Shown here in pieces: positions 33,651-46,262 of a stretch of DNA of 64,000 nt. The stretch comes from Heliocidaris erythrogramma (lineage: Eukaryota > Echinodermata > Echinoidea > Camarodonta > Echinometridae): the NCBI GenBank assembly GCA_025617745.1, contig CM046866.1, positions 16,561,725 through 16,625,724 of the forward strand, written 5' to 3'. Under the pieces are notes generated by a model. The model searched no databases. It was not told the origin of the DNA and was given only the letters and a program-made list of their open reading frames with translations. The position numbers and the translations under genes were made by a program. Positions within the stretch are counted from its first letter, which is position 1. Each line of letters begins with the position of its first letter.

Positions 33651-35684
33651 TGACCATTGAATAATGGTGCTTTCTGGTATCACTACCATATTAGTAATAG
33701 CCATATCGCAGAGATTTTCATTCATGGATGAAATATATTGATAAATGTCATATGTCGTATGGGACACCTTGCAGAGAACTGCCCTACTTCTCTTAATTTC
33801 TCAAGTTCCTGCTATTGTGTCAGTCATTGCATACAGTGAACAAAATACATCAATTCATGGTGCTTTACTTAGACAATATTAATGCATTCTCTGTCAAACT
33901 AATGGTATGTATTACTACCAATGTGAATGAATTCTTATATTCAGTAAATGTATCAACAGCAATATCACAATCCCATCCGTAGGAAACAGAAATAGAACAG
34001 TATCTTCCAGCTCAGAGCAGAAAGCAAACTGCAACCTTTTTCACACTCTGGTACTGTTTACCAAGGTTCACCCATCCAGAATGAAGTTGTTGTCAAGTCG
34101 GTCACTGTGTGTGTACTGTAGCATCTCTATTGACAGTTAAGGAGTCACTAGATATCTTCTTGCTAGTTCGACAGGTACATGTAAATGTCAAGTTCATGTC
34201 ACAGTGGGTCCATGGCCGGGTGCCAAGAAATGAGCGGACCAGGTTGTATTTCTGTGGCTTTTTTTTTTGTTTCCTTTGGAGCATGGAGAGGAGAGGAATG
34301 CTCTGGTAGAAACGTTGTCTTAGTTTTCATGCCTCAATGTTTGTGTAGCTTTTGTAGGTGTTGTATTTGGATATCTTAGAAGAGTTGCAGGTTTGTTGAT
34401 ATTCTTGGTAAGGGCCTTCTTGTAACCGGGGGAAAAAAGGTTTGAACCAATTGACACTCTTTGGTCACTTTTGAGGAGTATAAAATTGATGTTTTGAATG
34501 CTTTGGTAGGGATTTTGTCTTAGTTTTCCTACCTCAAGTGTTTGTGTTTCGCATATATATCAGTTTGTAGATGGTTGTAATGAGATATCGTAGAAAAACC
34601 AAACAAAACAAAATTTAGAACTAATCAACAATCTTATTTGGTTACTTTTGAGAGATACAAGGCTACTGATTTAAAGTGTGTTGTAGTTCAAGTTTGTAAT
34701 ACCGGTATATGTGTACATGTAGAAATTGTCATTCTCACAATTTAAAGAAATTAACTGAATACTAAAATTACAGATAAATGATAAATGTACATGTTATGTA
34801 AATGAGGCATAAAAATGATTGATATATGCAACTAAGTTGTAAGCAAAGAAAGATGGGGACATGCATAGCCGATGAAGAGTTTCAATCGTCCTGAATCACT
34901 CGCAACTGATCAATTACAACGAAACTTGAGTTTGATATTAATTCAAACTTGTAACATCTTAAAGAAAGAGGAGTTTTTTTTTAAATAGGCCCCAGGACTG
35001 ATAGACTAACTATACAAATACATTGTCCCACTCTTTTCAGTAGTTTCAAGAAAGTTTTTTTAATATATTTTTCTGGTCTTGAAAATTTATGATATATTAA
35101 TGATGATTCTGTTCACAACTAAATCAACCATATAAAAAATCTACTAAAAATAAAACACAAACAAAAAACAATTAGTAGAATTGAAGATTATCTTTAATAT
35201 CCAAATTGAAGTAGGGCGAGAAAAAGAGCCAAAATGGGATCAATTGAATGCCCCGCTAGGCTGCTAGCCCCGTAATTTCATTAAATTAAGTGAATCGCTG
35301 GCTGCAGTTTAAGAACTGCCTTGAACGTATGCTAGTCTCCCTACAAATCAACAATGCACAATGTACAGAGGGGTTGTACTTAGGTTGTACTTCACATATG
35401 GATTGACTGCCTTTGAGCTTAAACAGTTTTTACGTAGTACTAGTTTTGGAGTTCTGAGGGATGCTTAGGAAAGGTTGTTCAGGAAGAAATGTAACTTTTC
35501 CTACAATTTCATATAGTCTCTAATAGATTAATTACTGAATGCTTGCATTTAGACAACTACAGAAAATTGTTTTCATAAATTTATACTTGTCTAAAATTAC
35601 AGATAATGACATTCTTTATTTTTAAACTTAAAATAACAAATTTTAAGGTACGTTTAGAATTCAGTATTTGGGCGACTCCATGCA

Positions 35685-35900
35685 GAGTGTTCCGTACGAC
35701 ATATGACATTTATCCATATATTTCATTTATGAACGAAAAATCTTTTGATGTGACATTGTCTATGGGAGGTGATAGCAGAGAGCGCCAATATTCACTGGTC
35801 ATATCGAGACATTCCTCATTTTTTGATGAAATATGTGGAAAAAATACATACCGGTACATGTATGTCGTACAGGACACATTGCACAGGATCGCCAATTTGC
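35685..35900. repeat. Diverged copies of the 33.4-kb repeat, in opposite orientations
   Basis: The plus copy has GTTCCGTACGACATATGACA and TATTTCATTTATGAA. The minus copy has TTGATGAAATATGTGGAAAA then TGTCGTACAGGACACATTG. The minus copy carries a 16-bp extra segment at 35847-35862 containing both TACCGGTA and TACATGTA. Confidence 0.6.
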
Positions 35901-36775
35901 TTATCTCTGATGTCACCAAAAGTGCTTGAAGCCATACTCTTTGTGATAACTAAAAATTGGAAGCTCCTAGGCATGAGACTATTCATGCCGATGATGTAGG
36001 CCTACTTTCTACGTGCAAGATTAAAGAATTTACAGAACCAAAAAGCCATGGGTCATATCAGAATAAAAATAGGATGTTTAGTTAGAAGTTTGTAATGCTT
36101 TAGCGGGATGAGTAATCTAAAAAATATCCAAGGTTCATGTAAATGCTATTTCTTTGCTGGTAATTCTATCGTTGTTGCTGTCTTGTCTTGTACTACCGGT
36201 ATGTGCATGTGCGGAAAGAATGGAAATTGATACCAACCCCCTGTTCAGACAGGAAAAACTATAAAATATGTGTACAGTACATGTATCTACAGAAAATCTG
36301 TACTCATGGTTGTGTGACCATACCCCAGTGACAGTTGCTCTGCTTCCATTATTTTGAACCAGTTAAAACTCTTCTGGGTTAAGCGGAGAACAATATTGTG
36401 TATGTTAACTCCATAGCTGTGCAGGCTATATATATATAAACATATACTGGTATGTACGATAAAATTTTGCTGAGCACTTTGTTTGGCATCTCTTAAAGGG
36501 GAAGTCCACCCTGATTTTAGCTGATTGGAACAAAAGCAGAAAATTGAGAGAGACAGATCAGTGACTATTTGAGCAAAATATGTTAAAATTTATTAAGAAA
36601 GTTATGCATTTTTAAATTTGTAATCACTCAAAAACAAATTGGCAACTTTGTGACATATCTTGCAAGCTCTTCTCCCATTTGCTATGTACAGAAAATTTTC
36701 TCAGTTATTGATGAAGGAAAGATTTGTTTCATATAGGTTGTGTTAAAAACATGTTTGTAATGATTACATCTAGGG

Positions 36776-38017
36776 CAGGGCTCGACACTAGCGGTGGTCC
36801 GGAGGTCAAAGTACACCAAAATGATGTGTTGGACCACCAAATTTGAAAAAAGCAAGGAAATGGTGGTCCCATGGTGACCACCAACAATTTTGAATCGCAT
36901 ATCCTCCCAAAACAAGGAAAGAGTTTAAATGCGATGTTCAAATGCGATGCACATTTTCACAGAACGTTTGTGTGTTGATGATACACATTGAGTGATGTGC
37001 ATGTGACTGGATTGTTTAAATTGCTATTTTCAAGGACATTGTTATACAAAGTCTTGCATTTAATTTGAACATAAACTCTGCCATGTAAAAGTTGGTTAGA
37101 CAATTCAAACAATTGGCTTTAAATGTCACTTTAATTGGAGCTCAAAGCTGAAACCTCATGCCACAATTTGATCTCTAGTAAAAGACATTTGTATTCTTTT
37201 TTTTTTAATTTGATTTTTTGTTAGATTCCTGTTTCAAAAAGTTGTTTTTGGTGTCAAAATATAGAATTTCTCTGAATATCCATTGTTCTCAAATATGTAT
37301 AGTAACGTGACTCATGTTCGCTATTGCGATACCAGATTTTACGATCACGAACGCGAACATGAGTCATGTGACTATACATGTACTTTAGAATGAAGAAGTT
37401 ATTTAAAGAAATTCAATAATTTGACACCAGATCTTAATTATTGCAACAGGAATCCAATTACAAACAATATTAAATGATAGAATATAAATGTCTTTTACTG
37501 GAGAATGAAGTAAGGCATGAGATTTTAGCTCTGAGCTGGAATAAAAGTGAAATTCAAGCCAATTTCTGAAGTGTCTAACCAACTTTTACGTAGTAGTGCT
37601 AGCACCTACATGTACATCCAGTGGATTAAGGTGATAATTTAAGTTTCAATCACCACCTCCCTGATCCTAGCGATCTGAGGTCCGGTCTTCTCAGGCTTCA
37701 CATTTTCGCGGCGCAAATTAGTGCAGTCATAATCCAGTGGCAATATTTTCGCGAGCTGTTAAATTCGTGTCCCACCATCAACTTGTGAAAATAACAGCTT
37801 TTACAATATGTGAAAGTGAAAGTGAAAGGTCAAGCACATGTCATGAAATTGAAAACAATACTGCAAACAATGATTCTAAACATTTGAAAAACAATCTTAT
37901 TTTTTTTACTATTTAATGTGGACCACCAAATTTGAGTGTGGTCCACCATAAATGAGAACAAGTCAAATTTGGTGGACCAACTGGACGACCAAAATTTTCA
38001 GTTAGTGTTGAGCCCTG
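36776..38017. mobile_element. hAT-like non-autonomous element with 7-bp target duplication
   Basis: A 1242-bp insertion inside F1 copy 2. It begins CAGGGCTCGACACTA and ends TAGTGTTGAGCCCTG (15-bp terminal inverted repeats with one mismatch). It is flanked by TCTAGGG on both sides (36769-36775 and 38018-38024), and F1 copy 3 shows the uninterrupted site as TATATCTAAGAT. CAGGG termini suit hAT-type elements, though hAT duplications are usually 8 bp, so that assignment is tentative. Near both ends are GGTCCACCAAATTTG-type motifs in opposite orientation. No transposase frame is seen. Confidence 0.75.
37085..37589. repeat. Long internal hairpin, 505 bp
   Basis: GTAAAAGTTGGTTA at the left matches TAACCAACTTTTAC at the right. 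Imperfect arms (TTGGAGCTCAAAGCTGAAA/AGCTCTGAGCTGGAA, GATTCCTGTTTC/AACAGGAATCC, TTTGGTGTCAAA/TTTGACACC) converge on a near-palindrome at about 37298-37378 that contains ACTCATGTTCGC and GCGAACATGAGT. It may be a third nested foldback or the core of the surrounding 1242-bp element. No clear target duplication was found. Confidence 0.65.
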
Positions 38018-40664
38018 TCTAGGGTGTATGTATGATTAAATATTTTCTTAGAGAACATGGAAACTTACAGGGTTTTGAAATCCATTCGGTTTTTGGACCT
38101 CACGGCAACTTTAAAAAATTCACAACCTCCTTATTTCTTATCGGATTTTGCTCAAACTTTCATTGATCTGTTTCTTTATATTTTTCTGCTTCTTTTAAAA
38201 TCAACTTGATAACAGGGTGGACTTCCCCTTTAAGAAAATTCTTTGAAGAAGCATAATTTACATAACATGAGAATATATGGCATGGTACTGAATGACTGGG
38301 AGGGGCTGCAAACCTGAACATGACATGACATTACGATCAAAACCTAAGCATAATGTGTAGTACATAACTCCAAACTTGCCCCCAAATAAGTTGGAACCGT
38401 ACAATATTTTATCCCATGTACACTCCCCTTGTGCCATATGTTATTATTGTGTACATGCGATTTCTGTATAGATTTCTTTGAAAGATTTTTCTGTCATGTG
38501 AATGGGCCCAAAGCCTTAGGAAGTGTTTGTTTCGTCCATCTGAGATATTGTCCTCGTAATACCAAAGTTCATCAGGAATAGAGTTCGAGAGATCGGAAAG
38601 CATAGATGTGCGGGCTTTATTTGAATTAAGTCAGGGCAGTTTCCATGAGAGTAAATATGTCATGAGATATGCAGGAGAAATCCTTGAAAGTTTGCATTTG
38701 GATGCGTGATGTATGGTATGAAAGTGTGGTACTTGCAGTTACTTTCGAAAGTAATTTGCAGTTTCCAATGATGTCTTTTAATTGCTTGTGGTTTTGACAT
38801 AAAGTAGATAGATCTATCTTATTGTATCGGTCAATTAAAAGTAGATTGTTGAAGTACAACATGTAAATATTTATGTACATGTATTGTATGTAATATTTAA
38901 AAAAAAGGAGTGTCATTATATGCTAATTGTGGTATTTCCTAAATTTTGATTGTTAACTACTTTTCATACTGGCTATCCCAAGTAAGCCTCGTTATATGAA
39001 CAAGATGTAAATTACTCTGTTTATTAACATTCCAATTCGATAGACATTCATCATTTTACACATGTAAGTAATAACTCTAGTGATTTATCACGTGTAACAT
39101 ACACCATATTTCCGGAAATGGAAAAGACCAATTATTTTGGGCTATTCTCTGTGGAACCTTTCCTCGGATCAGGTTGAGAAATGATGATTACCACTCCCCC
39201 TCGGCTTAGTTATCACCTTGGGAAGGTCACATGAAGTTCAAATCTATAGTTTGAATTCCTTGTGGGATTGTGTAGGCCATACCTGACATATCCCAAGAAT
39301 TACTTCCTGCTATCCTTTCCTCTCATGGCTAAGAATAGAAGATTAGGAGAACAGACAGACAAGGTTGCCATTTCAATGTGGGGATTAAATTTAGCTTATC
39401 ATATCAAATGGATTTATGCACATGAGAAATTGCGCACATTGTAACAATATAAATGGGAGCTCTTTTTAGACTCTTTGAAAGTTTATGTAGAGGAACAGAA
39501 GTTTCATCAGGGGCAATATTAAATTTCACTTCTTTTTGTAGAGTTACTCTCTGTAGTCTCTATTCATGGTACTTTATATATAATAGTGAGGCTTCTGATT
39601 GCCTTTAAGAGCAATGGAAACTTACTTCAATGTATTAACCTACCGTTAGTGAACAGAGGAACAGAAGTAATGAAAACTGGAGAGATTTTGTTTGAAAAAG
39701 CACTAGAAAGTTGAGAACTTTTAACACTTGGTCATGAAAATGTCATTGGTTGATTGTCAATACCGATGTCATCTTTGACTTCTCTCCCTATTTGCTTAGC
39801 ACACAATACACTTCTCCAAAGGAATATCCATTGCTAATAAGAATAAAACTGTACAGTAATATGAAGTCAGCATTATCGTCAAAATGTATGCCCCTCTGAT
39901 TTTTTTGTTTTAATAGGAATTTCTAAAAAGGATGCCTTTTGGCATATATGCCAAAATTGATTTCCCTGTCCATATTCATTAACTCTGTCCTATATTTGCA
40001 TAATACACTGCACCATGTAGTCGCTTATGCGAATAAAAGTATTTCTTGAAGTAATGTAATTCCATTGTCTCTCCTCCATTGTAAGATTAAATGGATTAGC
40101 CCTAATTTTGTGAATTTAGGTTGTTACAAATCTGTACCTGTCCATGCATGATGTAGCATATCATGTCATAATTTAAACTATTTTGTTGCGGTACAGAATA
40201 CAGATGCTATTTTTGTGAAAGTTTGGGAGGCATTTGACATGGTGCGGTTAGAATAAACAAAAGTGATTCACCTTTTCGTTTCCTGTGGAAGTCCCTGTGT
40301 CTGTGTGGTATAACAGGCAACAAGCATGTTCCATTGTTCTTGGGTTCTATTGCAGATTTCTGGTAAAATTGTCATTTTGGGGAACAAAAGAGAGCGTTGA
40401 GTAATATTGCGGACTAATGCAGTATGACACACTCTTACGAAGTTGTATCTTTTTTTTTTCTTTGCTTGTGAATTTAGAATAATGACTTTGCATTTACGGC
40501 ATCTCAAGGGTGAAGGGACTTTGATGGTGATATTTGCTGGAAAAGTAAAGGATGTTCTGCAGGATAAGGTCTGGCAAGTCATCTATAGCACTTGAAGTGG
40601 AATAGAAACTTTAATTTTCCTACATGGTATAGAATACCCTTTCCAGTTTCGATCATGGATCACC

Positions 40665-41173
40665 AAGTTCTGTGAATTTAGTGTGTATCAGGAAAACAAC
40701 TAGATTGATATACATGTATAGTGATGAAAAAAAATGTGGAAATTCTTATTACAGTAAAGGAAATTTGAGGATTTTGAGAAAGATAAAGTCATACATTCCT
40801 TAAAGGCATACATGTAATGAACTTTCATATTGAAGGTTAGAAATAAGCACAGAATAGTGTACATTTTTGGTACTGGGTGATTGTCCAGGAAATACTCACT
40901 CATTGTGTATTAATTATCCAAGCAAAGTTCTGTGAATTTAGTGTGTATCAGGAAAACAACTAGATTGATATAGTGATGAAGAAAATGGGGAAATTCTTGT
41001 TGCAGTAAAAAGGAATTTTGAGGATTTCCTGAAAGATTAAGTCATACATTCCTTGAAGGCATAATGAACTTTCATATTGGTTAGAAAGAAGCACATAATA
41101 GCGTACACTTTTGGTACAAGGTAATTGTCCAGGAAATACACATTCATTGTGTATTAATTGTCCAAGCAAAGTT
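40665..41173. repeat. Tandem duplication, about 255-bp unit
   Basis: Copy 1 starts near 40665 and copy 2 near 40925, both with AAGTTCTGTGAATTTAGTGT, then CAGGAAAACAACTAGATTG, AAGTCATACATTCCTT and TTGTCCAGGAAATAC. Copy 2 ends near 41173. The copies differ by point changes and by two short extra segments in copy 1, CATGTATA at 40711-40718 and CATGTA at 40811-40816. Confidence 0.85.
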
Positions 41174-41865
41174 TCAAAATATTCCCAAAGGCACAACAAA
41201 TGTAAAATCCAACAAACTGCAATATAATCACCATAAAAGGGGTTAAAGCATATAGTCACACTGACTATTATCTCACTTGGAAGTTGCATGCACCTATTAC
41301 ATGCAGTTTTAACTAAGTGCATAGGCCTATGTTTCTCTATTCTGGTACTTTACATTATGAAATGAGGCTGATAAACCTTAGTCACACGCATTGTAAATGA
41401 ACATGAACTTAAAATGACCTGTACAATGATTGAATCATACATGTGGGCGTACAATTACATGTACTTGTAGGACAATCACTTTTATTACCAGTAGTGTCAG
41501 TCTACTCAATTTTGTATACAATACCAGAAAACAGAATTGAGACACAGATTTATTTACATCCCTTTGTTCATGTTTGATCAAATTCAGTAACCATGACACG
41601 CTATAGTACCCACAGGGGGCATCTATCCATGCCTAAACAATGCTACATGCAAACAATGCACATGGGACTGTTGACATTGTTTACAGCAATATCCAGAAGC
41701 TGCCAAGCACTTGTTACTGCCACTCCATAGCAATCAAACAGGACAAGAATAGATAGTTGTACGTGCCAATAAACGTTGCAATGTGTACATGTACATGTAT
41801 GTGAACGTGTAACAGAGACAAGTTTGCTTCTTACTGCACGTACATCATACATCGGTGTACTGATT

Positions 41866-41970
41866 TAAAGATGAAGTTGTGTTCTGGTCAATGCTATTAC
41901 ATTGTGAAAGAAACTGTTTGGAAGCACTTGGGGAAATTGTGTAGTACATTAGAATTGGTGTATGCACCAC
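41866..41970. repeat. Dispersed repeat, copy 1 (AAAGATGAAGT family)
   Basis: TTTAAAGATGAAGTTGTGTT, then ATTACATTGTGAAAGAAACTG and TGGAAGCACTTGGGGAAA. A second copy closes the window at 63877-63985. A CCCTTTAAGG near 42170 could be its other end. Confidence 0.55.
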
Positions 41971-44513
41971 ACAACAGTTGGGTATGGGACTACAGTTTGG
42001 TCCCAACTTTTCAACTATTTCTTGTCATATTTTGATCATAAGTTATTTGAAGAGCTCTCTTTTACAGAGGACATTTCTTTTGTAATATTCTTCCAAAATG
42101 AAATGAAAAGAATGAGAAAGCTCACAAATAATTTTTTGTCACCTTTACTAGAAATCAACCATCCCTTTAAGGTGGCTTTGTTGATTGTTTCTTGTCTGAT
42201 GCACTGATAATGATTGTGGTTACTCTTTTATCATAATTATCTAAGTTTGTTTTTTATTTAGAGCCAAAACATCAATATTTACTTAATGTGAACCACTTAT
42301 GTTTTATTTCTAAATGTTATACCTATATTAAACCTCTTTAATTGGAAGGATATCGGACATTCACATGTTCATTTGGTCAATAAAATAGTTTATTTGTGTG
42401 TTCGAAGCAATAGAGGATAAGGATAGAAAACCCAGTGTTAACTCAAAGGAACCCCTTCTCGAAAGTCGGATGTTATACCTGAAACACTTAATCGGAGGGA
42501 TGTCAAACATTTGGTTGCGTATTTAATTGAGAAAAGGCTCTTTAATTTTCATGTACAATGAGGGAAAACGAAGTCTTGTCATAACAATTAAAATTATACA
42601 TGTAGCAAGTCATTGGTTGATGTCTGGGCAAAGCTGGCTACATATATGCGTACAGTTAATAGAGACATATTTCATCTTTATTTTAGTAAAAGAAAAATTA
42701 AAGAAGTTACATTGATATAGCCAGGACCTCTGCCAGAAGAAGAGGAATATTTCCTCCTCAACTGGCAAGAGGCAGGGTCACGAAATACAATAACATATAT
42801 ACCAAAAACAAAGAACAAGTATTAACAAGAACAAAAATGACAATAAAACAATGATATAACAATAACAATATAGGCAATAACATATAGGCCTAAAGTGTAT
42901 CAATATCATATTTAAAATTAACCAGTAATTAATGATTGTAATTCGGGACAATTTAAAGAAAAATATAGAATAAATAATACATAATCTCTTACAAGATATT
43001 TAAACAGATCAGGTGTCAAAGATTACTGAATAATTTTAGAAGGCAATTACTAGTATATTGTGTATGTAACGCTTGTCATAACAATTCAAAATTATTGAAA
43101 GTCATTTGTTATTGTCTGCGTAAAGCTAGCTATATATGCGTACAGTTAAGAGAGACATCTATATGGAAGCATGAATAATAAGTGTTTATTCTGCACATTT
43201 TATGTTTGTTATGACAATTAACATTAATTTTCCTAACATAAAAGACAATATAATTTTAAAAATAGGGCTTCTGGATTTTGAATGAAGCTATAACTATCAG
43301 TGATCGCATAGACGATGCATTATGGGAGAACTGTGTCACATGGCATGTAGCATGAGGACGGTAGGTGAGAGTGCGTGCTCGGAGCTGACATTGTGTTATT
43401 AGAAGGCTTGCAGGGAATACTCTTCAAACAGAACAACTTTGTTTTAGCTCAGCCTGACCACAGAGTACATAGTATTCATTTGTGTAGAGTTACATGTGTT
43501 AGGAACAAACATTCAGATGTCTTGATATTTAACAGTTCGCACTGGGATGCAACTCCAAGCTATGAAAATGCTCAAATTATCAAAATTTTCACCAAAAATA
43601 TTTGTATGGGTCAGTGGACAAAATATGAGCAAAAAATAGAAAGTTTTGAGAAAATCTTTGTACTTACTTCAGGCATTTTCAAGAGTAATCTAACAATTGT
43701 TGACTCTCAAATGATTTTCTAAGTGTTTGGATTTTTATTTCTCTTTTAATTTTTTTTTTTGGGGGACCTCCCCTTGTTCCCCCTCAAATGCACTAGTAGT
43801 TAGGAGACAGAAAGAGAAAGACTTAGACATATCATGCATAATATAATTACAATCATGCTCGAACAGATTTTTTGTATTGGGGAGAGTGAAAGAGTTATAT
43901 TAATGATCGTAATCATGCTAAATACAAATTTGGATTAAAAATAGTTTTATTACTTGAGGAAATAAAGGCACCAGCATTAAAAATTTACCTCGAGTGCTAA
44001 ATTTCCTCTGTCGTTCATATAGTAGAGTGGTCAAACTTTGCACTGTATTTCATTTGATCAGATTACTTCACCCTTCTAGCAAATAATGATATACATATAC
44101 AATTTCATGATGATTTCTGTCATCCGTAGTACCGGTACATTACCCTATAAATTATGATGACTGCAATGACAACGTACTGCATCTGTATTAGACAAAGTAA
44201 ATCATACCTGAGACGGAGCTTTACCGTGCCCTGAATATATCTTACCTTTCTCTAAATGGTGGGGAAAATGACATCATTTTTATGACATTTCCAGGCTTAA
44301 CGATGAAGTCGAATTGTAAATGAGAGATTCGCATAATTGTGTCATAAATATTCATAGTACCTCGGCAGATGCTTTTAGAATTGTTATCCCTGTAATTGTC
44401 TGGCAAACTAATAGATCTGTTTCGATGCCCTTATAAAGCTCTTTACCGGAGCATTTTTTTCCTTCTGTCATGATTACATGTCAGCGGACTTTGGAAGGCA
44501 AATTCAAATCATC

Positions 44514-44624
44514 TGGTGAAAGTTGACTGTACTATGCTTCTTAGCCTTGGACTGATCAGGGGTAGCATCACCTAGTAAATCTCTCTCAGGAGGGAAATAT
44601 TTATGCTTTCTGGTTTCACATTAT
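44514..44624. repeat. Direct repeat, left copy (partner at 45264)
   Basis: GGTGAAAGTTGACTGTACTATG followed by AGCATCACCTAGTAAATCTC, AGGGAAATATTTATGCT and CTGGTTTCACA. The same order recurs at 45264-45373 at roughly 85% identity. Confidence 0.75.
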
Positions 44625-44872
44625 GTTTTTATTTATTTATTTCAAAGCAGTTTTTATTGATTAAAATCATTTGCAGCTTGTGGGCCGAATAGCAGAGAAT
44701 TTGTACAAAGGAAAACTCAACATTAATCACAATAAAAAAAGAAAAAACAACACACAATGTGATAGTAATTTATATTGAGGTTATCGTTCAAACACTATTG
44801 GAATAAAGTATATTAAAGGTTATTCAAGCATGTAGTTAATACATTCAGCACATGTGCACATAATATAGAGAT

Positions 44873-45010
44873 ATAATAATAATAATAATACAACTGTTCT
44901 TGTATAGCGCTTATCACTTTATGATATAACGTCCCTATGCGCTTCCAAAGGGTTTTGGATATTATTACCCTGGCTTTAGCTCCGGCAGCCGTAATCAGAT
45001 ATGGTAGTAC
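44873..45010 (-). repeat. Older dispersed repeat with (ATA)n and TATAGCGCTT; uninterrupted relative of the 59.7-kb copy
   Basis: ATAATAATAATA, then CTGTTCTTGTATAGCGCTTA, TAACGTCCCTATGCGCTTCC and GGATATTATTACCCTGGCTT. The same order occurs around 59735-60205, where the SINE splits it between CCCTATGTG and CTTCCAAAG. The AAT tract and TATAGCGC suggest a reverse-strand SINE-like end. Confidence 0.65.
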
Positions 45011-45263
45011 ATCCAGGATAATTTTTTTATGAATAATACTTGATCCAGATTTTAACCCAATCCAAGCTACCAAAATAATCCTTCCCTATTCCTGACAGGG
45101 CAGTTGTTTTATAGGCATCGCCAACCCCCAAATAATTTACTTGCTTAATAAACAAACATTAAAACAAGCAAAATAAATTCAGAGAAATGCATCCCAAAAA
45201 GATGAACATTACACAATGCAATTAATGATAATTTTTAGATTATTTTCTTTTGGCCAATGATTA

Positions 45264-45373
45264 GGTGACAGTTGACTCTACTATGTTTCTTAACCTTTAA
45301 CTGATCTAGATAGCATCATCTAGTAAATCTCTCTCAAGAGGGAAATATTTATGCTGTCTGGTTTCACACCATA
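45264..45373. repeat. Direct repeat, right copy (partner at 44514)
   Basis: AGGTGACAGTTGACTCTACT, AGCATCATCTAGTAAATCTC, AGGGAAATATTTATGCT and CTGGTTTCACA. The intervening 640 bp include a T-rich block near 44628 and a SINE-like or older repeat at 44873-45010. Confidence 0.75.
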
Positions 45374-46058
45374 TCCTATGGCTATGAAACTATTTCTTAT
45401 AAGCTTTCTTTCCTGATAAGCCTCTCACTATATGGGCATGTCAAACCACAAATTAACTTGCTCTATTGATGCATTTAACCTATGTGTGGTAGTACAATTT
45501 TGTTTCTTGTCAGTATGTGTATGTTCAGTTTGCTCTGCTCAAGGAAATGAATTTGTCACATTACATTTTTGCTTTGATCTCTTGATCATAAACATCACAC
45601 TACTCTCAAGTGTCCTACTTCAGTATTTCTGTTTACTAAATGTTTACTAAACAAAATGTGTTTTAAATGACCTGAGACTTGTCAGAAGCTCTCACAGCAA
45701 AGCAATGATATTCTACTTCACACAAGTTATGGATTCCTTCTATCACCTGGAGTAGGTTCTTGGAATAAAAGGTAGTATATCTTTGATTGCATGAGTAAAT
45801 GAGTCCATGGCAAGTTCCATTGTCTCTGTAGCATTTCCATTTCAAAATACTTGAATGTTGAGACTTTGAGCCTGTAAGTAAAGCGATATGATTTACGAAG
45901 AAAATTGTCTAATCTACAGTAGATATGAAATGTTTGTAACTTCCTACAATATGCAATTTTAATTGAAAATATCAGATTTTGAGAACAAGAAGGGTTTAAC
46001 TCCTTTCATTTGATATTTTTAAAATTATGATACATGTATTATACATGTATCATGTGTC

Positions 46059-46093
46059 AATGTGTCAATAATTATCATAATTATTGACACATT
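46059..46093. repeat. 35-bp near-perfect palindrome
   Basis: AATGTGTCAATAATTAT and its exact reverse complement, separated by a single C at 46076. Two TACATGTAT-type motifs lie just upstream. Confidence 0.8.
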
Positions 46094-46203
46094 ACATCAA
46101 GACATCAGTACATTAGGACAGCAGCTACGTTAATTTACGCTTGTTAAATAGTTCTCACAATACCCATTTCCTTTTTGCATAGACTACGTTTAATGATATC
46201 ATT

Positions 46204-46262
46204 TGTTGAGAGCCAGGAGGGCATTAACACAGAGTTAATGCACTTCTGCATCCGAACAGATG
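46204..46262. repeat. GAGCCAGAAGGGCATTAA hairpin, copy
   Basis: GTTGAGAGCCAGGAGGGCAT then TAACACAGAGTTAATGCACT and TTCTGCATCCGAACAGAT. A short inverted repeat centred on the AACACAGAGTTAA region. Confidence 0.6.

Larger units (their letters stand above)
36493..38233. mobile_element. Foldback family F1 copy 2, interrupted by a nested element
   Basis: The ends are TTAAAGGGGAAGTCCACC and its reverse complement GGTGGACTTCCCCTTTAA. Left and right parts align with copy 1 and copy 3, including the AAAGCAGAAAA and CAGATCAGTGA blocks. The unit is expanded to 1741 bp by the insertion at 36776-38017. Without that insertion and one target copy, the element is about 492 bp, in line with the other copies. 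Confidence 0.8.

Noticed and set aside
43375-43722. 115-codon open frame on the + strand
   Set aside because: No recognisable domain, AT-rich codons, no flanking splice sites or neighbouring exons; consistent with chance in 64 kb.
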